A stretch of DNA of 36,944 nucleotides, from the NCBI GenBank assembly GCA_028873825.1, contig JAPPNM010000088.1, positions 1-36,944 on the forward strand, read 5' to 3'. The translations under genes were made by a program, and so were the position numbers. The stretch is from Gemmatimonadota bacterium. Its GTDB lineage: Bacteria > Gemmatimonadota > Gemmatimonadetes > Longimicrobiales > Gaopeijiaceae. Within the stretch, counting starts at the first letter, position 1. Each line of letters starts with the position of its first letter. This document shows positions 19,015-28,875 of the stretch, piece by piece. Below the pieces are notes generated by a model that saw only the letters and a program-made list of their open reading frames with translations, did not search any database and was not told where the DNA came from.

Positions 19015-19080
19015 ATGGCCAACGGGGGCGAGGGGAAGGATGCACACTTCATGCTCGAAGGCGTCACTGAGACTGAGACG
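19015..19080 (+). pseudogene. N-terminal stub of S8 subtilase (IetS-like) fused in frame to sce7726 ORF
   Basis: MANGGEGKDAHFMLEGVTETE parallels MANGGEGRNRHFILQGVTATEAYRYPGGG at 35024, then diverges. Confidence 0.75.
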
Positions 19081-19158
19081 TGCGGTTTCGTTCAGGACGG
19101 AGGTTCGATCGTTGCCGCCGTCAGCCCGGGTTCAGCCCGGGAGTCCGTAGACCGGGAC

Positions 19159-19728
19159 ATGGGGGTGCGGCCGGTACTTCGGAGGTATCTGGACCAACAG
19201 CAGTTGGCTTGCCCGGACACGGTACTGATCGAGGAATTGGGGCTGTGCCAAGGGCTGGCTCGGATCGACCTCGCGACGGTTAGCAGCGTACTTCATGGCT
19301 ACGAGATCAAGTCGAATCGGGACCGGTTGAGTCGATTGGCCTCCCAAGCCGAGACGTACAGCCGCGTCTTCGACCGCGTCACCCTTGTTGTTGGCACCAA
19401 GCATATCAAAGCTGCCCTCAAGCTCGTTCCCCGGTGGTGGGGTCTGCTCCTAGTTCGCGGTGATGTCGAGGGAGTCTTGCTCGATCCGTTCCGTCCTGCC
19501 GATGAGAATCCCGGCCAGGATCCGCGTGCGCTGGTCGAGCTGCTTTGGCGCGACGAGGCCTTGGAACTACTTGCGCGCCACAATGCTGCGGGGGGTGTGC
19601 GCAGCAAACCGAGACCGGCGGTGTGGGACCGCGTGTGCGAGGCACTCGATCTGACTCAGATCCGGTCAGCGGTGCGGTACCGGCTCAGGACCCGGGCAGA
19701 GACCTCAACGTCCGCATCACTTCGGTGA
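19159..19728 (+). CDS. sce7726 family protein
   Basis: EELGLCQGLARIDLATVSSVLHGYEIKSNRDRLSRLASQAETYSRVFDRVTLVVGTKHIKAALKLVPRWWGLLLV. Confidence 0.85.
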   Translation: MGVRPVLRRYLDQQQLACPDTVLIEELGLCQGLARIDLATVSSVLHGYEIKSNRDRLSRLASQAETYSRVFDRVTLVVGTKHIKAALKLVPRWWGLLLVRGDVEGVLLDPFRPADENPGQDPRALVELLWRDEALELLARHNAAGGVRSKPRPAVWDRVCEALDLTQIRSAVRYRLRTRAETSTSASLR

Positions 19729-20749
19729 TGTGATGCACGGTTCCGATTCGTCGCCACACCTCTGGTGATCCGAGGCGCGGTTGGCCGTCCGCGGCTCGTT
19801 TGATCGAGGCGCAACCCTCGCAATGGGCTTCCCCGCGGAAGTGATCACAGAGATACCCGTAAGCCAACCGCTTCGCCAACTGGGGGAATTGCATACGAGC
19901 CGGGTGTCTGCGAGTGCCCTTCCCCTTGATCAAGAGCCAGCTGTCGGCAAGCGCGTACCGCACGCTGGCAGACACCTGCATCATCCGAGGATCGAATCCC
20001 TCGACTCCCGAAGGATGCTGGATTGCACAGTCGCTGTATGTGGGAACGCGCGAAAACCGGCCGCCGTCGCGCAGGCGCTTCCAGGCCAACCACTCGACAC
20101 GCGTAACCACGGCGTGGGAGTCGCGGTCGACCACGCCCATGCTCTTTGGAAACGCTGAGGCCGAGACGATGAGCGTTCTCCATCGATTGCGGTCGGGAAC
20201 ATCCCCGAGGAACTGACTGGCGAGCCGGGCTACTCCTTCTGTGACCATGTCCTCCACCGGGCCCAAGTCCAGGATGAGGTCGGCATCCTCGCGCTCGATC
20301 CCGTGGCGAGCCATGAAGGCAGATAGGCCGGATGAGAGGTCGCCGGCCTCGAAATCGTCGCGAGTTAGCCGGATGGCCAATCCACGCTCCTGATTGCGCA
20401 CCGCCGCGGAAGCGTCCGCCCTTTTCGTGATGCCGGTTACGGGAATGAACGGGATTCCAGCGTCAGCGGCCCTATTGAAGATCTGTTCAGCTGCCGATGG
20501 ACCCTGGCGTGCCAGTTCTCGAGCATCCAGGAAGCACCGGGGGTACCATCGCAGGCTCTTGGCCAAGTCCTTGAACGCTGTATCCAAGTGACTGCGTAGG
20601 GTGGGCTTGTCCTGGCGCTTGCGCCACTCCACGATCTCAAGGAGCGGGGTGACATGTTCTCGAAGGGTCAGGGCGACGAGCTGAAGGGCACTCTTCTCCG
20701 CGCGCTTGACCTTCAGAACCGGAACGTAGTGCCTGGAACCGAATGTCAT
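19685..20749 (-). CDS. Beta family protein (T4 beta-protein-like)
   Basis: YVPVLKVKRAEKSALQLVALTLREHVTPLLEIVEW...ADLILDLGPVED...; neighbour of sce7726 gene. Confidence 0.75.
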   Translation of the reverse strand: MTFGSRHYVPVLKVKRAEKSALQLVALTLREHVTPLLEIVEWRKRQDKPTLRSHLDTAFKDLAKSLRWYPRCFLDARELARQGPSAAEQIFNRAADAGIPFIPVTGITKRADASAAVRNQERGLAIRLTRDDFEAGDLSSGLSAFMARHGIEREDADLILDLGPVEDMVTEGVARLASQFLGDVPDRNRWRTLIVSASAFPKSMGVVDRDSHAVVTRVEWLAWKRLRDGGRFSRVPTYSDCAIQHPSGVEGFDPRMMQVSASVRYALADSWLLIKGKGTRRHPARMQFPQLAKRLAYGYLCDHFRGEAHCEGCASIKRAADGQPRLGSPEVWRRIGTVHHITEVMRTLRSLPGS

Positions 20750-21354
20750 TACTTCTCCTCATACGCGCCCCAGAGGACCAAGGGCGCAAGCTCGTTCTCT
20801 CGGTCGCGAAGATACGAACGCAACCCCTGCTCCGGGTCCTGTACGCTAGGAGAGAAACAGATCCGCATGACGGTGTCAGCCTGCCGAACCGGTTCGATTC
20901 TGTCTCGCACTGCTGCGGCTCCGAGTTCACGGCAAAGCGCAAGCAGCACGGCTTCGACGAGGACGATCCGGCCTGAAAGGGCTTCCGGGAATCGGTCCAG
21001 ACGCTTGAGGGCGCGGAGTGCTCTCAGGTCGCCTGACAAGACCGGAAGCTGAAGATCCGCAGCCGTCGCAAAGAGGATGGCTTCTCCCGGATCGATGGCG
21101 GGAATGGGGGCAAGCTGTTCCAGCCATGGAGCGGGTGCATGCCGGACGGGCGGCATGCTCTCAGCCAGGGGGATCAAGCGCTCACAAACGGCCGCTCCGT
21201 ATGTCCGGTGCAGTCCCCCACGCCGTAGCATGTAGGGGAGCGCGGGGAGCCGACGACACTCCTGGAGTCTCACGCCAAGGCACTCAGCAGCATCCGACAG
21301 AAGGTCGGACGCCGCCAGTTTGCAGAACGCGTCGCTATCAACCAGCAGGCGCAT
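20749..21354 (-). CDS. PIN-like (VapC-like) domain protein
   Basis: MRLLVDSDAFCKLAASDLL...IDPGEAILFATAADLQLPVLSGDLRALRAL; stop/start overlap TAATG with the beta gene. Confidence 0.7.
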   Translation of the reverse strand: MRLLVDSDAFCKLAASDLLSDAAECLGVRLQECRRLPALPYMLRRGGLHRTYGAAVCERLIPLAESMPPVRHAPAPWLEQLAPIPAIDPGEAILFATAADLQLPVLSGDLRALRALKRLDRFPEALSGRIVLVEAVLLALCRELGAAAVRDRIEPVRQADTVMRICFSPSVQDPEQGLRSYLRDRENELAPLVLWGAYEEK

Positions 21355-22357
21355 CGTAAGTCACGGACGCAGGAACGACCACCCTCATGAGCTCTCGGTC
21401 GCTCAGAGAAGCGCCCTCGACGTCTACGAACATCCTGAAGTACTTCCTGAGGGTTCGGCCGGCCCCGGTCGACAGGTACAACGCCTTGGTCGCCATGGTG
21501 GCGGTCGCATAGTCACCGCTGGTACGCGCCCACGTAAAGATGATCGCCCCCGCATCAATGCCTGTTTGCTGCTCTATCTCTACCGCGCGATTTGCCAACG
21601 TCCGGAAGTCATCGAAAGCACCGGGGTCGAGTTCAGGAATCGTGTGTTCGCCCATGACCACCCGCATCGCGTACCGGTCCGCGAATCTCTCCATCTCGTC
21701 ATCCGAGACGATCTCCTCATCCTTGTCGACCACCGGTGCACCAGGCATGCAGTCTCCCCTTGCGATGTGGCCGGCCTCATGCGAGATGCGAAACGCTGCG
21801 CGACCGGGCTCATCATGCCTGTGTCCCAACACGACCACGGGCCGGTCCTCTACCACTGCAGCGAGCCCCTGGAAGCTCGGGGCCGGTAGCAGCTGGGTAG
21901 GAACAACGGGAATCCCGCGAGCCCAAAGGTCCTTGAGAATGGTGTCCAGATCCACGCTGCCGCCCAAGTCCGGGAGTTCCTGGCGCCATGCGAGTCCGTT
22001 CGGAGGAGGCGGCGCAGGAGCAGGCACCGATTCGTTCAGGTTCCGCACCACGGCTCCCGCGATCCCCGTCGCGGCGTGGATCGCCGGCGTCAGGCGGTCA
22101 CGGTCGACATCACGGACGCACCGAAGCCGGGCCTTCGGGTAGCCCGGAGCAGCCAGCATTGATTCCGGGTCGGTCACCACCGACATGGGGACTCCCAGGA
22201 AACGGCCTACCCGGATCTCGATTTCGGGGAGGAGGTCCGGCTCGCTCCGACAACTCTGATCCCACCAATCGGGCAGGATCGCCCGACGGACGAATTCCCT
22301 CTCGAAGCCGGCTTCACGGAGCCGACGAGTCAGCGTCGATATGGATCGCTTTGCCAC
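21338..22357 (-). CDS. ImmA/IrrE family metallo-endopeptidase
   Basis: FRISHEAGHIARGD zinc motif; GTG start with AGGGAGG upstream. Confidence 0.88.
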   Translation of the reverse strand: MAKRSISTLTRRLREAGFEREFVRRAILPDWWDQSCRSEPDLLPEIEIRVGRFLGVPMSVVTDPESMLAAPGYPKARLRCVRDVDRDRLTPAIHAATGIAGAVVRNLNESVPAPAPPPPNGLAWRQELPDLGGSVDLDTILKDLWARGIPVVPTQLLPAPSFQGLAAVVEDRPVVVLGHRHDEPGRAAFRISHEAGHIARGDCMPGAPVVDKDEEIVSDDEMERFADRYAMRVVMGEHTIPELDPGAFDDFRTLANRAVEIEQQTGIDAGAIIFTWARTSGDYATATMATKALYLSTGAGRTLRKYFRMFVDVEGASLSDRELMRVVVPASVTYDAPAG

Positions 22358-22500
22358 TTTGTCCCTCCCTTCGATGGGCTCGCGGAGACGATTGACCGTC
22401 GCCGCGGTAGCTTCGGGTGCCGGGTGAGCACGGAATGTAACACCGACACGGTGACCGAATATATACCGAACATTGAAGTGAGTCCATCCGCGGGGACTCC

Positions 22501-22640
22501 TTGAACCCGGCCTCCCGCAGCCGGGCCTCGCGTTCCTCCCGCTCCGCATTGATCGCATCGCCCAACGCCTTCGCCTCTCGAAGGAGGTTCAGCGCGGCCG
22601 CTTCGTCACCCGTCTTCTCGGCCAGGAGATCGAGCATGGG
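22501..22640 (-). pseudogene. Fragment related to 3' end of the 11217-11783 gene
   Basis: MLDLLAEKTGDEAAALNLLREAKALGDAINAEREEREARLREAGFKE versus REGIDREREEREVRLREVGFEE. Confidence 0.5.
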
Positions 22641-22906
22641 TCGGCCACCGGACTCCAATGCTCCGGGGTCAGGCTACGCGGCCGAGGCAGGTGGCAGCTC
22701 CCGGTCTCCCATTCAAGCACGGTGGGAGCCGCATCTCCGACGCTTCCACCGGTCCGGGTGCCGGCGCGCTGATGCTCGTAGTAGTCCGAGTACTCCGAGA
22801 ACGAGAGGGAGCGACGGGCGGCGGCACTTCGTCCCGGAACCGCAGGTCCCGGGCTGACCTCCGAAACGGGCGGACTCTTGAAGATCCGTCGTCGGCGCCG
22901 GTGCGC

Positions 22907-23354
22907 ATGATCCTCGGGAAGACGCTCGCGAATCGGATCGGGCGCGTCATTCGCGAGCAGCGCCACGCCGGGCGGATTCTCGACCACGGCCTTTCCCCGA
23001 GGCGGAAGCTCCTGTTCGTCGGCCCTCCGGGCACCGGGAAGACGCTCGCCGCTTCGGTCCTGGCGGGCGAACTCGGTCTTCCTCTGCTTCAGGTCCGGCT
23101 CGACGGCCTCATCACGAGATTCATGGGCGAGACCGCGGCCAAGCTGCGGCAGATCTTCGACGCCACCGGCCGGACCAGGGGGGTGTACTTCTTCGACGAG
23201 TTCGACGCGATCGGCTCGGAACGCGCGGTCGTCAACGACGTGGGCGAGATTCGGCGGGTGCTGAACAGCTTCCTCCAGATGATCGAGCAGGACCGCTCCC
23301 ACAGCATGGTGACGGCGGCGACCAACCATCCCGGCATGCTCGACCGCGCGCTCT
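22907..23354 (+). pseudogene. Internal fragment of IetA-like AAA+ ATPase (copy 2)
   Basis: MILGKTLANRIGRVIREQRHAGRILDHGLSPRRKLLFVGPPGTGKT...ATNHPGMLDRAL then abrupt loss of homology. Confidence 0.93.
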
Positions 23355-23384
23355 GGAGCGTCGCCAATTCGCTGACCATGGTCG

Positions 23385-23978
23385 TTGAGGAGACCCTGGT
23401 TGCATTCGAGCGACGGGATGTCCGGCAACATCGCGGCGCGCGAGATGCATATCCACGGCCTGCCGTGGCCGTGGGAAGCTCTCAGAGACCTGGGGGAGCC
23501 GCAGGTGGAGATGCGAGTCACCCTCTCCTACTTCATCGAGCCCAACCCTTCACGTCGAGGAACCTCGCGATATCGCTATGAGTCGCACGGTCTCCGCTTC
23601 GACGTCAAGCGACCGCTGGAAACGACGGACGGATTCCGCGGTCGAATCAGCGCGGCGGCCCGTGACGACGAATACAAGCGCGGTGGAGGCGGTATCGATC
23701 CGTCATGGCTCATCGGTACCCAGGGCCGCCATCGCGGATCGATTCATGGCGACATTTGGCGTGGGAGCGCGGCCGACCTCGCCAGCCGGGGGTCGATTGC
23801 CGTCTATCCTACCTCGGGGTGGTGGAAGACGCGCCGGGCACTACGGCAGTACGACCGGGCCGTGCGCTATTCCCTGGCGGTGAGCATCCGGGCGCGGGAA
23901 GTTGACGTGGATCTGTACACCGAGGTGGCGAATCGGATTGCCGTCGAGGCGCCGGTGGAGATCGAAACGGGTCCGTAG
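23385..23978 (+). pseudogene. C-terminal portion of S8 subtilase (IetS-like) joined to ATPase fragment by deletion
   Basis: NIAAREMHIHGLPWPWEALRDLGEPQVEMRVTLSYFIEPNPSRRGTSRYRYESHGLRFDVKRPLE...GSIHGDIWRGSAADLASRGSIAVYPTSGWWKTR; no catalytic D/H/S region. Confidence 0.75.
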
Positions 23979-24039
23979 CGGTCGCGGCGCGCGCCATGAG
24001 TCCGCGACCTGTTGGACGCGTGGCACTGAGGCCGAAACC

Positions 24040-24501
24040 TCACGGGCTGCGGCTCGATCGGGTTCCCCACGCTCTATCCATGCGCTCGACAACGGCTCGG
24101 AGTGTCCACCATCCGAGATCGTCTCTCGAACACCCCTCGATTTCCAGGACCCGAAACCAGACCTGACGCCAAACCCGGTCGTCGCCGACCCTGCAAAGAT
24201 ACTCGCCGCCAACCTTGACTTGCCGCCGGGCGTTGGCTTCCGATGTATGGAGCCAGTGAGCCCGCAAACGACCATCCGCGCCCTCGCCGTCGAACATACC
24301 CCATGGCGTGCCGGGTTGTCCGTACTCCGGGTCACCCTCCGTGGGCTCGTCACGCTCGATCTTCTCGAAGTCGCGATAGAGCTGCCGACGCTCGGCCTCC
24401 GGCAACCTGCGAATGACGGATTCCATATCATTGGGTCGCGTGCGCGAGTAGAGCCATGCCGCGACCCAGACACCTGCGACGATTACGATGATCCAACCCA
24501 T
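24040..24501 (-). CDS. Hypothetical membrane-anchored protein
   Basis: N-terminal TM segment MGWIIVIVAGVWVAAWLYSR then soluble domain. Confidence 0.65.
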   Translation of the reverse strand: MGWIIVIVAGVWVAAWLYSRTRPNDMESVIRRLPEAERRQLYRDFEKIERDEPTEGDPEYGQPGTPWGMFDGEGADGRLRAHWLHTSEANARRQVKVGGEYLCRVGDDRVWRQVWFRVLEIEGCSRDDLGWWTLRAVVERMDRAWGTRSSRSP

Positions 24502-24546
24502 GCTTCAGCTATCGTCGAGCGCCATGGCGCAGAAGAACGGGAACGG

Positions 24547-25038
24547 TCATGTCGCGCCGCGCGCCTGCCCAGGGAATGCCAGCATTCGGTCGTAGCGACG
24601 TTCGGCCTTGATGATCGCAAGCGCCAGCTCTACCTCCCGAACTGGATGGTCGAGAAAGACCGGACCGCCGGCCTGAACGCCCCTCTTCATCGAGACTACC
24701 GAGATTTCGGGGTTCCCGGCCCAAGCGTGGACCTGGTAGGTGCTGACATCGGTCAGGAACAGATCCCGTGACAGGCCCACGCACAGGCTGTGGAGATCGG
24801 GGTACTTCATCCTGACCGGGCCCGCGAGGTGGATCGGGTGATACTCGCCATCGGGACCCTCGACGGACAGCTCTCCGTAGTCTCCGGTCGGCGGGTGGAG
24901 TCTGATACCTTCGACGATCTCGTCTCCGCCGGGGAACCCGAAGGCGCACGGCTGGCCCGTGATCTCGTGACCGATGGCGTCCGCCTCCAGGGTAGCGAAC
25001 ACTCCGGCTCTGAGCACGCTCGCCAACTTGTCCTTCAT
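24547..25038 (-). CDS. Hypothetical protein
   Basis: MKDKLASVLRAGVFATLEADAIGHEITGQPCAFGFPGGDEIVEGIRLHPPTGDYGELSVEG...; purine-rich RBS upstream of ATG. Confidence 0.65.
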   Translation of the reverse strand: MKDKLASVLRAGVFATLEADAIGHEITGQPCAFGFPGGDEIVEGIRLHPPTGDYGELSVEGPDGEYHPIHLAGPVRMKYPDLHSLCVGLSRDLFLTDVSTYQVHAWAGNPEISVVSMKRGVQAGGPVFLDHPVREVELALAIIKAERRYDRMLAFPGQARGAT

Positions 25039-25212
25039 CCTCGGGCTCCTCTCCAAGACGGAAACGGACCTAGGCTCGCCGGATCCGGCTCTTCCCACAA
25101 GGTGCCAGCGCCGAAACGCGCCGAAACGCGGGATCCCATTCGCGGCCTGGTGCGCTGCGCGCACGCCACGTACGACGTTCCCGATCCCGTCGCGGCGCTG
25201 AGGCTACTTCCG

Positions 25213-26088
25213 TCACTCCGCCAACAGCCCGGCTACGACCTCCAGAGTGATCGTCGCGAGACGGATCGCGAACAGGGCCTCGACGCGTGTGTACTCACGA
25301 GCCCCGGCGCGGTGCGCGGTGATGTTGCCCATGTCCTTCGCGCGCTTGACGATCCCTCCGTACAGATTCGCATGTCGCGCGTCGATCCTGTCCGTCAGCG
25401 CGGCCTTGAGGTCTTTTCCGGTCGCCGCCCTCACCGATTCCTCCATGAGGCCGACGGCCTTTCGCGCCTGCAGGACCGCGCGGCCGAAGTCGCCTCGGTC
25501 CGCCGCATCTCGCGCGAGACGGAGCTCCGCGAGGCTTGACCTGTAACGATCCGCGTGCAGTAGGTGGTAGCGGACCTCGAGGACATCGATCTGATCCCCG
25601 GTGAGTGCGCCCAGGACCGCGAGCCAGTCGTCGCGCGGGACCTGCATCCTGATTCCCTCGATTCGCGCATCGGCCGTGGTCCCGCCCATTTCGACGCGGG
25701 CCCACAGCCGCATTTCCATTGTGAGAGCACCGCCAGCCCGGCACTCTTCAAGCCGCTCCAACCGGCGGCTGCCCAGGTCGAGGGCGACGGACGCTGCCTG
25801 GGTATCGACATAGCCGAGTGAACGGAGCGGGAGTCTCGATCCGTCACGCACGAGGGTGCCGACAACGAGATCGTCCGCCCCCACTCGCAGCTCGCCCCCG
25901 AAGTCGAGGATCTGATACTCCTCCTGCGGTTGCCCTTCCTGCGAGCGGTGCCGGTGCCCCAAGGTCCACGAAAGCTCAAAGCGGATTCGTGGCCTCAGCG
26001 CCGGGACGGCCGCGACCTTGGCCACCGCTACACGGCCTACCATCGACCGCCCGATCGTCACCTGTCCGTCGCCATAACCGGCCGCCAT
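25213..26088 (-). CDS. Hypothetical protein, alpha-helical C-terminal half (possibly HEPN-like)
   Basis: ...QILDFGGELRVGADDLVVGTLVRDG...RKAVGLMEESVRAATGKDLKAALTDRIDARHANLYGGIVKRAKDMGNITAHRAGAREYTRVEALFAIRLATI. Confidence 0.65.
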   Translation of the reverse strand: MAAGYGDGQVTIGRSMVGRVAVAKVAAVPALRPRIRFELSWTLGHRHRSQEGQPQEEYQILDFGGELRVGADDLVVGTLVRDGSRLPLRSLGYVDTQAASVALDLGSRRLERLEECRAGGALTMEMRLWARVEMGGTTADARIEGIRMQVPRDDWLAVLGALTGDQIDVLEVRYHLLHADRYRSSLAELRLARDAADRGDFGRAVLQARKAVGLMEESVRAATGKDLKAALTDRIDARHANLYGGIVKRAKDMGNITAHRAGAREYTRVEALFAIRLATITLEVVAGLLAE

Positions 26089-26216
26089 CCTGGAGCTCCT
26101 TCGGTCGGGTTGACACTGGCTTCACCGGCGTCGGCTTGAGCCGGGCTCCGCACGTTCCATCCATTCTCTCCACAATCGCGCGAAGCGTCCACCATTCGAG
26201 ATCGCCGAACGCCGCT

Positions 26217-26562
26217 CCGAGCGAGCGCTGCACGCGCGACATACGCAGGACGGCGCCACGCCACGTAGGACGACATGACAACCGGAGTTGTCATTATGTA
26301 AGGTGAAGTGTACATCTCGTCGCTCCTTCGCCAGGTTCGGTTCACGGCTCGTCCCGCACGGCCGCCTCGTTCGATAAGGGCGACACGGTGTCACCCTTCT
26401 TTTCGGGAACTTCGCGGACGCCTGCCGCGAAGAGTGGATCGACGAGGCTGGCGTGGATCCCGCCGCCGTGAGAGGTCGCTCGAGCATCCGGACGGATGCC
26501 CGCGACGCATCGGCTCGCAGGAAGCACCGGGCGGGAATCGCCTCAATCCGACGCAGGAGGCC
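26217..26562. repeat. Dispersed intergenic element, copy C
   Basis: Same core as copies A/B/D including both palindromes (26274-26291, 26376-26398). Confidence 0.88.
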
Positions 26563-26565
26563 GGC

Positions 26566-26801
26566 ATGGACCGGAATCTGACGCCACCGAGTACGGAGAT
26601 CCTACGCGGCTACTCCGTGGTCCGGGTCAGCATGGACGACCATCATGGCCCGGATCGTGCCAGTCGGGGTCGTTGCCTGGGATGCCGCCGAGGCGTGGCA
26701 CGGGTGGTGGTGGCTGGCACGCGACGAGAAGGTAGACGGCGTGGACGCCACGGCGCGGACGCTGATACGGATCACCCGGGACCAGATCCGGCGGTGGGCC
26801 G
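26566..26801 (+). pseudogene. 5' part of 33270-34121 family gene, frameshifted, interrupted at 26802
   Basis: MDRNLTPPSTEILRGYSVVRVSMDDHHG / RIVPVGVVAWDAAEAWHGWWWLARDEKVDGVDATARTLIRITRDQIRRWA. Confidence 0.82.
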
Positions 26802-26837
26802 GCGAGTTTCCCGCCGACGAGGCTCGCAAGCTCGCCC

Positions 26838-27257
26838 TCGCCCCTGGGGCCTCGATTTGGAGCGCGACATCATCACGAGGAATCGCCTTCTCAAGAAGAA
26901 GGGAGCCAGCGTAGAACTTCTGGGCCCGCCAGGCCGCCGAGGACGCGGCCGCGTGGATCCAGACTCGGATGTCTTCCACCAGTGGATCGACGCCACGCAC
27001 ACTGCCATGCTGCTGTACGACGAGGAAGGGTCGCGGGCCACGGAGATGTTCCTCAAGCGGAGCCGACTGCTCGAGGAGCCACCTTCAAGTCCCTGCTCCG
27101 TGCCCTCGTCAACGCGATTCCTCGGGTGAAGAAGAACGGCAAGCTCATTCGGCCCGAAGCGAGATCCCTTGACGGCCTGCGCCTCGCGTTCTTCGCGGAG
27201 ATCGGGGCGCCGCCGGACCCCGAACCCGTCGTGGAGCAGGGTGACCTGCGGATCTGA
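26838..27257 (+). pseudogene. C-terminal fragment resembling DUF1156-type DNA methylase, frameshifted
   Basis: DVFHQWIDATHTAMLLYDEEGSRATEMFLKRSRLLEE / TFKSLLRALVNAIPRVKKNGKLIRPEARSLDGLRLAFFAEIGAPPDPEP. Confidence 0.55.
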
Positions 27258-27377
27258 GCTTGACGGCGCCGTCTGGCTGCCCGACGTTGAGGTGCCCCGA
27301 GCCGCCGCTCGTGCCGTCTTGCGTATCTGGAGCCAAACCGCCGAGCACCGATCACACCAGTGAAATGGAGAGACGAG

Positions 27378-28370
27378 ATGGTCTACCCCGCACCTCGCAA
27401 CCGTCCCGGAGAGTCAAGTTGGCGGTCCCGCCCGGTCAAGTACTGGGACGGCGACTGGGACACAATCAAGAGTCTCATCCCAGTCTTCGACCTCCGCCCA
27501 TTCACGATCGTACCGGAAGTGGCCGATCGAGCGCCGTTCGAGCCGGGGTTGGAGGCGCTCGCCAACCCGTTTCTTCAAGTCGTCATGCGGCGTCCAGGAC
27601 CTGACTCGGACTTGCCCATGCCGGTTGGCGTTGTGTCGCGCACCTACACGCTCGTCCAGTACCTCACAATCGCCGCACTCTGTCGTGACGTACTCCTACA
27701 GGCTGGGATCGGACCCGGTGGACTGAAGTATGAACTTGCGTTGTCGGAATTAGGCGAATGGATGAACCTCCGGATTCAGCTCCCGGAATCCTACAAGTTC
27801 GTGGACAAACGCGACGAAGAATCTCATCTGAGACTGGAGTGCTTCAACTCGGTTGACGGCTCGTCGCCGCTCGAACTCTTCTTCCGGTGGTATCGCTTGG
27901 TGTGTGAGAACGGCCAAGTCACCGAAGACAAGATCAAAATCAGGAGGCGTCACGGGCAGGGGTTGCGACTTTACCCGATTCGATCAGCCCTCCAGAAAGC
28001 GTTGAACTCTGTGAGGTCGGATCGAGAGAGGATGCGGAAATGGGAACAGGTGAAGATTGGTGACATCGAGGCTTGGACGTGGGAACATGTCGCACCCAAA
28101 TGGAACAAAACGGCTGCAGCGAGAGTCTTTTACATCTGCACAGAAGGCCGCGACGTAGAGATCGCTCACCCATTCAGGAAGCCTTCCAAGTACCTGCCCC
28201 GGGTTCCTGGTTCTCCAGAGCATGCGGAGAGCATCTACGATGTCTCTCAGGCCTTGTCATTCGTCGCGACCAGGCGAAGAGACGTTGAGGAACGTGTCAA
28301 ATGGCAGGAGGACATCCCTCCGCTGCTTGAGGAGCTCCCGGCCACCAGGGAAGTTGAGTTGTGGGAATGA
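27378..28370 (+). CDS. DUF932 domain-containing protein
   Basis: PVGVVSRTYTLVQYLTIAALCRDVLLQAGI...LECFNSVDGSSPLELFFRWYRLVCENGQV. Confidence 0.75.
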   Translation: MVYPAPRNRPGESSWRSRPVKYWDGDWDTIKSLIPVFDLRPFTIVPEVADRAPFEPGLEALANPFLQVVMRRPGPDSDLPMPVGVVSRTYTLVQYLTIAALCRDVLLQAGIGPGGLKYELALSELGEWMNLRIQLPESYKFVDKRDEESHLRLECFNSVDGSSPLELFFRWYRLVCENGQVTEDKIKIRRRHGQGLRLYPIRSALQKALNSVRSDRERMRKWEQVKIGDIEAWTWEHVAPKWNKTAAARVFYICTEGRDVEIAHPFRKPSKYLPRVPGSPEHAESIYDVSQALSFVATRRRDVEERVKWQEDIPPLLEELPATREVELWE

Positions 28371-28875
28371 TGAAGGTGCAGTCAGCCGTCGACCGGGTCC
28401 TACGGGGTTGTGCGGGCGGGCCGCGTGTACAATTCGCCGAGCTCACCCCAGCCCGGGCCCCTCGGGACTCGCAGGGCGAGGCGATGGTTTCCGTTTCGCT
28501 GCACTGGTCCTCCTCGGGTTTACAGGTCGGTTTACACTGGGGGTGCTCGGGGGAGGTGGATTGGTTGGTTCTGGGGGCAAGTAGGAGTCTGCTTTCCGCT
28601 CTCGACACGGAGGCGGCGTCGGCCAGGCTAGTGACCTCGTCCGGTGCGCCGTGGAGGTCTCGCCGCAGGAAGAATCGAAGGCCCTTGCCGGCACGTGGGG
28701 AGTGTCGTCCTCGTCTCCTTCTCGTGGTGCGCTCTCCCGCAGATGGGCAACGCTTGCGGTTGACGCCTCGGCCGCCTCGAGCAACATTGGCGACCCAGAC
28801 CACGCGCCCAGGCCCTCACGAGCAGTCAGGGAACCGGGAGCCGTTTCTCGAAGCGTCTGCATGAGAGGAGTTGCG

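Noticed and set aside
22589-23521. 310-aa and similar 337/329-aa minus-strand ORFs opposite the three ATPase copies
   Set aside because: Recur only because the ATPase DNA is duplicated; antisense to Walker motifs.
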